Assembly: GCA_947175285.1 (NCBI GenBank)
Contig: CAMWMM010000199.1
Coordinates: 1 to 8,320, forward strand
DNA length: 8,320 nt
Direction of reading: 5' to 3'
From: an uncultured Lachnospiraceae bacterium
GTDB taxonomy: Bacteria; Bacillota_A; Clostridia; Lachnospirales; Lachnospiraceae
The translations under genes and the position numbers were made by a program. The notes below the pieces were generated by a model. The model searched no databases. It was not told the DNA's origin and worked only from the letters and a program-made list of their open reading frames with translations. Below are positions 5,865 to 8,320 of the stretch, in pieces. The stretch's first letter is position 1, and each line of letters begins with the position of its first letter.

Positions 5865-5890
5865 CCTCCTTACATATCCTATCTAATTAT

Positions 5891-6067
5891 TTAATCTTTT
5901 ATTAAGTTTATTATTTTATCATTATCCAACTTAACAAGCATACTGTTAATTTTTAGATCCTTTACATATATTTTACCTGATATTTTATAAAATTTTTGTA
6001 ACTTATCATACCTGCTTTTCTCTGTAACTTTCGTATTTTTAAAAATCGCAGAAATTTTATTATTCCC
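5891..6067 (-). other. 58-codon Lys-rich open frame without a start codon
   Basis: The frame is open after a TAG at 6068-6070 and ends in a TAA at 5891. It reads roughly KISAIFKNTKVTEKSRYDKL and later KIYVKDLKINSMLVKLDND. The only possible early initiator is an ATT (6053-6055) about 9 nt after AGGGG. The composition (Lys, Ile, Asn) is what random AT-rich sequence gives, so this may be chance or a gene fragment. Apart from it, 5871-6118 shows only AT-rich spacer that could hold the promoter of the small-protein cassette. Confidence 0.15.
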
Positions 6068-6118
6068 CTAAATCATATAAAAATCAATCTTCTATACAAT
6101 GCCGTACTTTCACATGAA

Positions 6119-6253
6119 TTAGTTCGAATGTCCATTATCACAGAAAACCTGTCCTATTTCTTTCCAGACTACCGGCAGTTTAAGAGAAAATTCAAATTTG
6201 TTATTTTCGCAAATACTGCAACATAACTTTATATTTCTTCTAAAATCTCTCAT
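6119..6253 (-). CDS. Possible 44-aa zinc-ribbon-like small protein overlapping the rloB end
   Basis: An ATG at 6253 inside the last codons of the RloB gene opens a 44-codon frame: MRDFRRNIKLCCSICENNKF, then EFSLKLPVVW, then a Cys/His-containing end FCDNGHSN. CSIC plus C..xH gives a plausible zinc-ribbon ligand set, and the spacing resembles short zinc-ribbon proteins in which the second knuckle is CxxCG. AAGGG lies 5 nt before the ATG. The overlap with rloB is 14 bp in a different frame, a common operon arrangement. The second knuckle is imperfect (CDNGH instead of CxxC), so it may be degenerate. Function unknown. Confidence 0.35.
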   Translation of the reverse strand: MRDFRRNIKLCCSICENNKFEFSLKLPVVWKEIGQVFCDNGHSN

Positions 6254-7208
6254 AGTTGCCCTTCTTCACTAATAACAATATCAACTTTCCCACATTAGTT
6301 CCAACTTCTGAAATCAATAAATCTTCATCCTGACAAAATCTTTTTGCATTACATAAGGCCACTGATAGTTTTTTGATTAATGTACCTACGCTATATTTCC
6401 CCTTACTATATCCCGGCAGCAACTTCCTCAACTCATGCTCTGTATATCGCCTTTTTGCCGTTACCAGCGGATTTTCTAACAGTTTGCCCTTGTCTAGTTT
6501 GAACACTTCATCAAAATGAAGCAATAACCAAAACTCAAAGCAAGGATTTGATATATAAAAACCAAACCCTTTCTTTTGGCAGGTCCGCAACACATATCCA
6601 TATTGATCATTCTCTGGTGTTGCTAAGAAACTTTCTTTATCTCTGTCCACAATCAGACAAATTTCATCAAATCTGCTATCATAAGTAAGATTACTTGCTT
6701 GGATAATATCCGTAATGTCATTTACAATGTTGACAACATCTGATTCTTGATTAAGGTATTCTGTTAATTTACTACAAGCTTCGGTCAAATTGTCTACATT
6801 ATCGTTCAGACATTTCTTTAAAACCTTCTCACAACCCTCTTCAAGTATCTTCCATAGCGCATGCGCCTGCACTTTACTGGTCGTTATAATCTTCTCATCA
6901 TATAGGTAATCCATAATACGATTAAGCAAAGATTCATATGTCAATAATCCTGTTTCTTCTTCCTCTAAATTCGCTATAATTCGGTCAAGTATTTTTTTAG
7001 GATTACTCCAACCGTCTTCGCTATAACTGCGTATAATAGGAATAAGCTCAACTAATGGATTGATTTCCACATCGCCTGGTGCATTTTTTAATGCCTCAAA
7101 ATATATTTTTTCTGTACTGGCTCCTTCAAAAATAAGAAAGTATCTTTTCTTAGCTTCGTCAGTCTTCAAAACTTTTGTACGTTCTGCAAATGTCCTGCTT
7201 TCTCTCAT
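6240..7208 (-). CDS. RloB-family (TOPRIM-like) protein, AbiLii-like, 322 aa
   Basis: Motifs appear in RloB order: YFLIFEGASTEKIYFEAL (23-40, with the E of the TOPRIM EG motif at 28), DEICLIVDRDKESF (181-194, DxD at 188/190), and FYISNPCFEFWLLLHFDEV (217-235), then the EVGTNVGKLI end typical of the family. RloB proteins are predicted Mg-dependent TOPRIM nucleases paired with an ATPase. This one is longer than the common form of about 200-230 aa because of a helical, acidic insertion at about 85-175 between the Glu motif and DxD. The stop of the ATPase gene is 3 bp before its ATG, and AGGAGG 8 nt upstream serves it, so the two are one operon. The likely role is the nuclease/effector of an AbiL/RloAB-type abortive-infection pair. 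A PARIS/OLD-like relation is possible but less close. Confidence 0.88.
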   Translation of the reverse strand: MRESRTFAERTKVLKTDEAKKRYFLIFEGASTEKIYFEALKNAPGDVEINPLVELIPIIRSYSEDGWSNPKKILDRIIANLEEEETGLLTYESLLNRIMDYLYDEKIITTSKVQAHALWKILEEGCEKVLKKCLNDNVDNLTEACSKLTEYLNQESDVVNIVNDITDIIQASNLTYDSRFDEICLIVDRDKESFLATPENDQYGYVLRTCQKKGFGFYISNPCFEFWLLLHFDEVFKLDKGKLLENPLVTAKRRYTEHELRKLLPGYSKGKYSVGTLIKKLSVALCNAKRFCQDEDLLISEVGTNVGKLILLLVKKGNYERF

Positions 7209-7211
7209 CCA

Positions 7212-8320
7212 TTATACCTCCTTAACCGGAAATACAGTGCTGAATACTGGGACACCACCATAACGCCCTTCCAAATATGCCTTATCAATCTTTTGGTCAA
7301 ATCTGGCATTATATTCCTCTAAGGAATAAATGTCGCTCTCCCCGTTCTTGCGTTTGTTTACAAACCAAATTTCATCCCGACGCAACAAATCAAAATCAAG
7401 TAAACGGGATTCATGTGTTGTAACAATCAATTGAATATTCTTTTTTGATGCCATCTGTAAATAGGAATCCACAAATTTATAAGTTAAACTTGGATGAAGA
7501 CATCTGTCCAATTCATCAATCACATATGTCTTGCCTTCCTCTGACAATAAAATTTCTAATAAATCCAAAATTCTAACCGTTCCATCGGATTCTTCCGACA
7601 TTTCATATAATGTTTCTTTTGTATTATGCGAAAATTGAATTGTCCGACAAATCACAGTTTCATCCTTAACTTCCAACATAAAAAAATCTCTTGGGCTGCG
7701 CATTATCAATCCCCTAATATGCCTTTCCTGATTCTTGTGCGCACCAGAAACCAAATCCTCAATCCTTTTAACAACGCTTTCTCTTTCCGATTTTGATAAA
7801 TGTGACAAAACCTTTTCTATTGGAACTTCTACCATTTTGAAACCTGTTATTCCTGTTCCAAAAGCCTCTATCAAATTGCATACTTCTTTCACATTCTTTG
7901 TATCAGCCATATAAGAATAACTTGAAATTGGTTCATCCGGATAATTTATATCCAATGCTCTTTCTATCCACAAATAGACTTCTCTTAATATGGATGCCCG
8001 TTTATATTTTTCATAAAGTGTCCTTTTATTACGATTCATAATAGAGAGAAAAAGCACACTGTTATCATCTTGAATGTCCTCTGCATAAACATCCATTTTT
8101 TCGCGCAGTCCTTTCGCATTTAACGAGTTTCCAAACTCATATTCGCCCGCTAAAATATCCCTACTAAAAATTAACTTTTCTTTATTATCCGCCGTCAATT
8201 CTATCAACCATTCTGAACAAAATTCACCTCTACTCAAAAAAATTTCAAATCCATATGCATAATACTTTCCATTTAGCTTAATTTCTACTTCAAAATAACT
8301 TGGTTTTTCTTTGTTATCAT
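7212..8320 (-). CDS. AAA_15/21 ATPase (RloA/AbiLi-like), N-terminus beyond right edge
   Basis: The frame is open to the right edge (8318) with protein-like sequence YFEVEIKLNGKYYAYGFEIF before the TTG at 8237, so that TTG is internal and the true start and Walker A lie off the window. Visible motifs are an ABC-type signature EESDGTVRILDLLEIL (around 7545-7595), Walker B TYVIDELDRCLHPSL (around 7485-7530), and an H-loop IVTTHESRLLD (around 7395-7430). A RYGGVP motif near the C-terminus is typical of AAA_15 proteins. This set marks it as an OLD/RloA-type ATPase that usually senses infection or DNA ends and licenses a partner nuclease. Its stop is followed after 3 bp by rloB, with which it forms a translationally linked pair. 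About 368 residues are visible. Confidence 0.9.
   Translation of the reverse strand, partial: DNKEKPSYFEVEIKLNGKYYAYGFEIFLSRGEFCSEWLIELTADNKEKLIFSRDILAGEYEFGNSLNAKGLREKMDVYAEDIQDDNSVLFLSIMNRNKRTLYEKYKRASILREVYLWIERALDINYPDEPISSYSYMADTKNVKEVCNLIEAFGTGITGFKMVEVPIEKVLSHLSKSERESVVKRIEDLVSGAHKNQERHIRGLIMRSPRDFFMLEVKDETVICRTIQFSHNTKETLYEMSEESDGTVRILDLLEILLSEEGKTYVIDELDRCLHPSLTYKFVDSYLQMASKKNIQLIVTTHESRLLDFDLLRRDEIWFVNKRKNGESDIYSLEEYNARFDQKIDKAYLEGRYGGVPVFSTVFPVKEV
7217..7223 (-). promoter_or_regulatory. Ribosome binding site of the RloB gene
   Basis: The minus strand reads AAGGAGG and lies inside the last codons of the ATPase gene, 8 nt before the ATG at 7208. An ATG four bases nearer (TATAATGG) is out of frame and too close, so 7208 is the start. 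This supports coupled translation of the pair. Confidence 0.7.

Noticed and set aside
8235..8237. TTG at 8237 as the start of the RloA-type ATPase
   Set aside because: The same frame continues to the right edge with convincing ATPase N-terminal sequence and no stop, and Walker A has not yet appeared.

Overview
The window looks like an accessory, defence-rich stretch of a low-GC, spore-forming Firmicute, most likely a Lachnospiraceae/Clostridia genome. The reasons are the strong AT bias, AGGAGG-type ribosome binding sites, and a remnant of the sporulation regulator gene spoIIID that still carries a sigma-E-like promoter. Every credible gene lies on the minus strand, so transcription runs from high to low coordinates.

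Right end (7212-8320 and 6240-7208): a tightly spaced ATPase-nuclease pair. The ATPase is an AAA_15/21 (RloA-type) protein whose N-terminus lies beyond the right edge. The partner is a RloB/TOPRIM-type protein with a roughly 90-residue insertion. The pair resembles AbiL (AbiLi/AbiLii). A possible 44-aa zinc-ribbon reading frame (6119-6253) overlaps the rloB end.

Middle (4620-5870): a cassette of small reading frames feeding one 297-aa protein of unknown function. It starts with a 48-codon frame that has a perfect Shine-Dalgarno but no ordinary start codon. One base after its stop begins a 43-aa Lys/Ser/Ala-rich protein, and then the 297-aa gene.

Centre-left (3242-4600): a scar region. It holds a frameshifted hypothetical gene, a probable plus-strand remnant, a 3'-truncated spoIIID with a sigma-E-type promoter and a terminator, and an orphan YgiT-type zinc-finger (antitoxin-like) gene with its own promoter and terminator.

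Left end (1-3170): the most novel-looking locus. A 567-aa protein with a nitrilase-superfamily Glu-Lys-Cys triad (E87, K172, C211) is followed 19 bp later by an AAA ATPase that runs off the left edge. The ATPase has about 260 residues before its Walker A motif. Upstream of the pair is an array of TTCCC-N-TTTTGTAA-like units at exact 20-bp spacing, with an outlying unit 31 bp further on, so all units sit on one face of the helix. I propose the pair as a candidate two-gene conflict system (ATPase sensor plus carbon-nitrogen hydrolase effector) controlled through the array. That function is inference.
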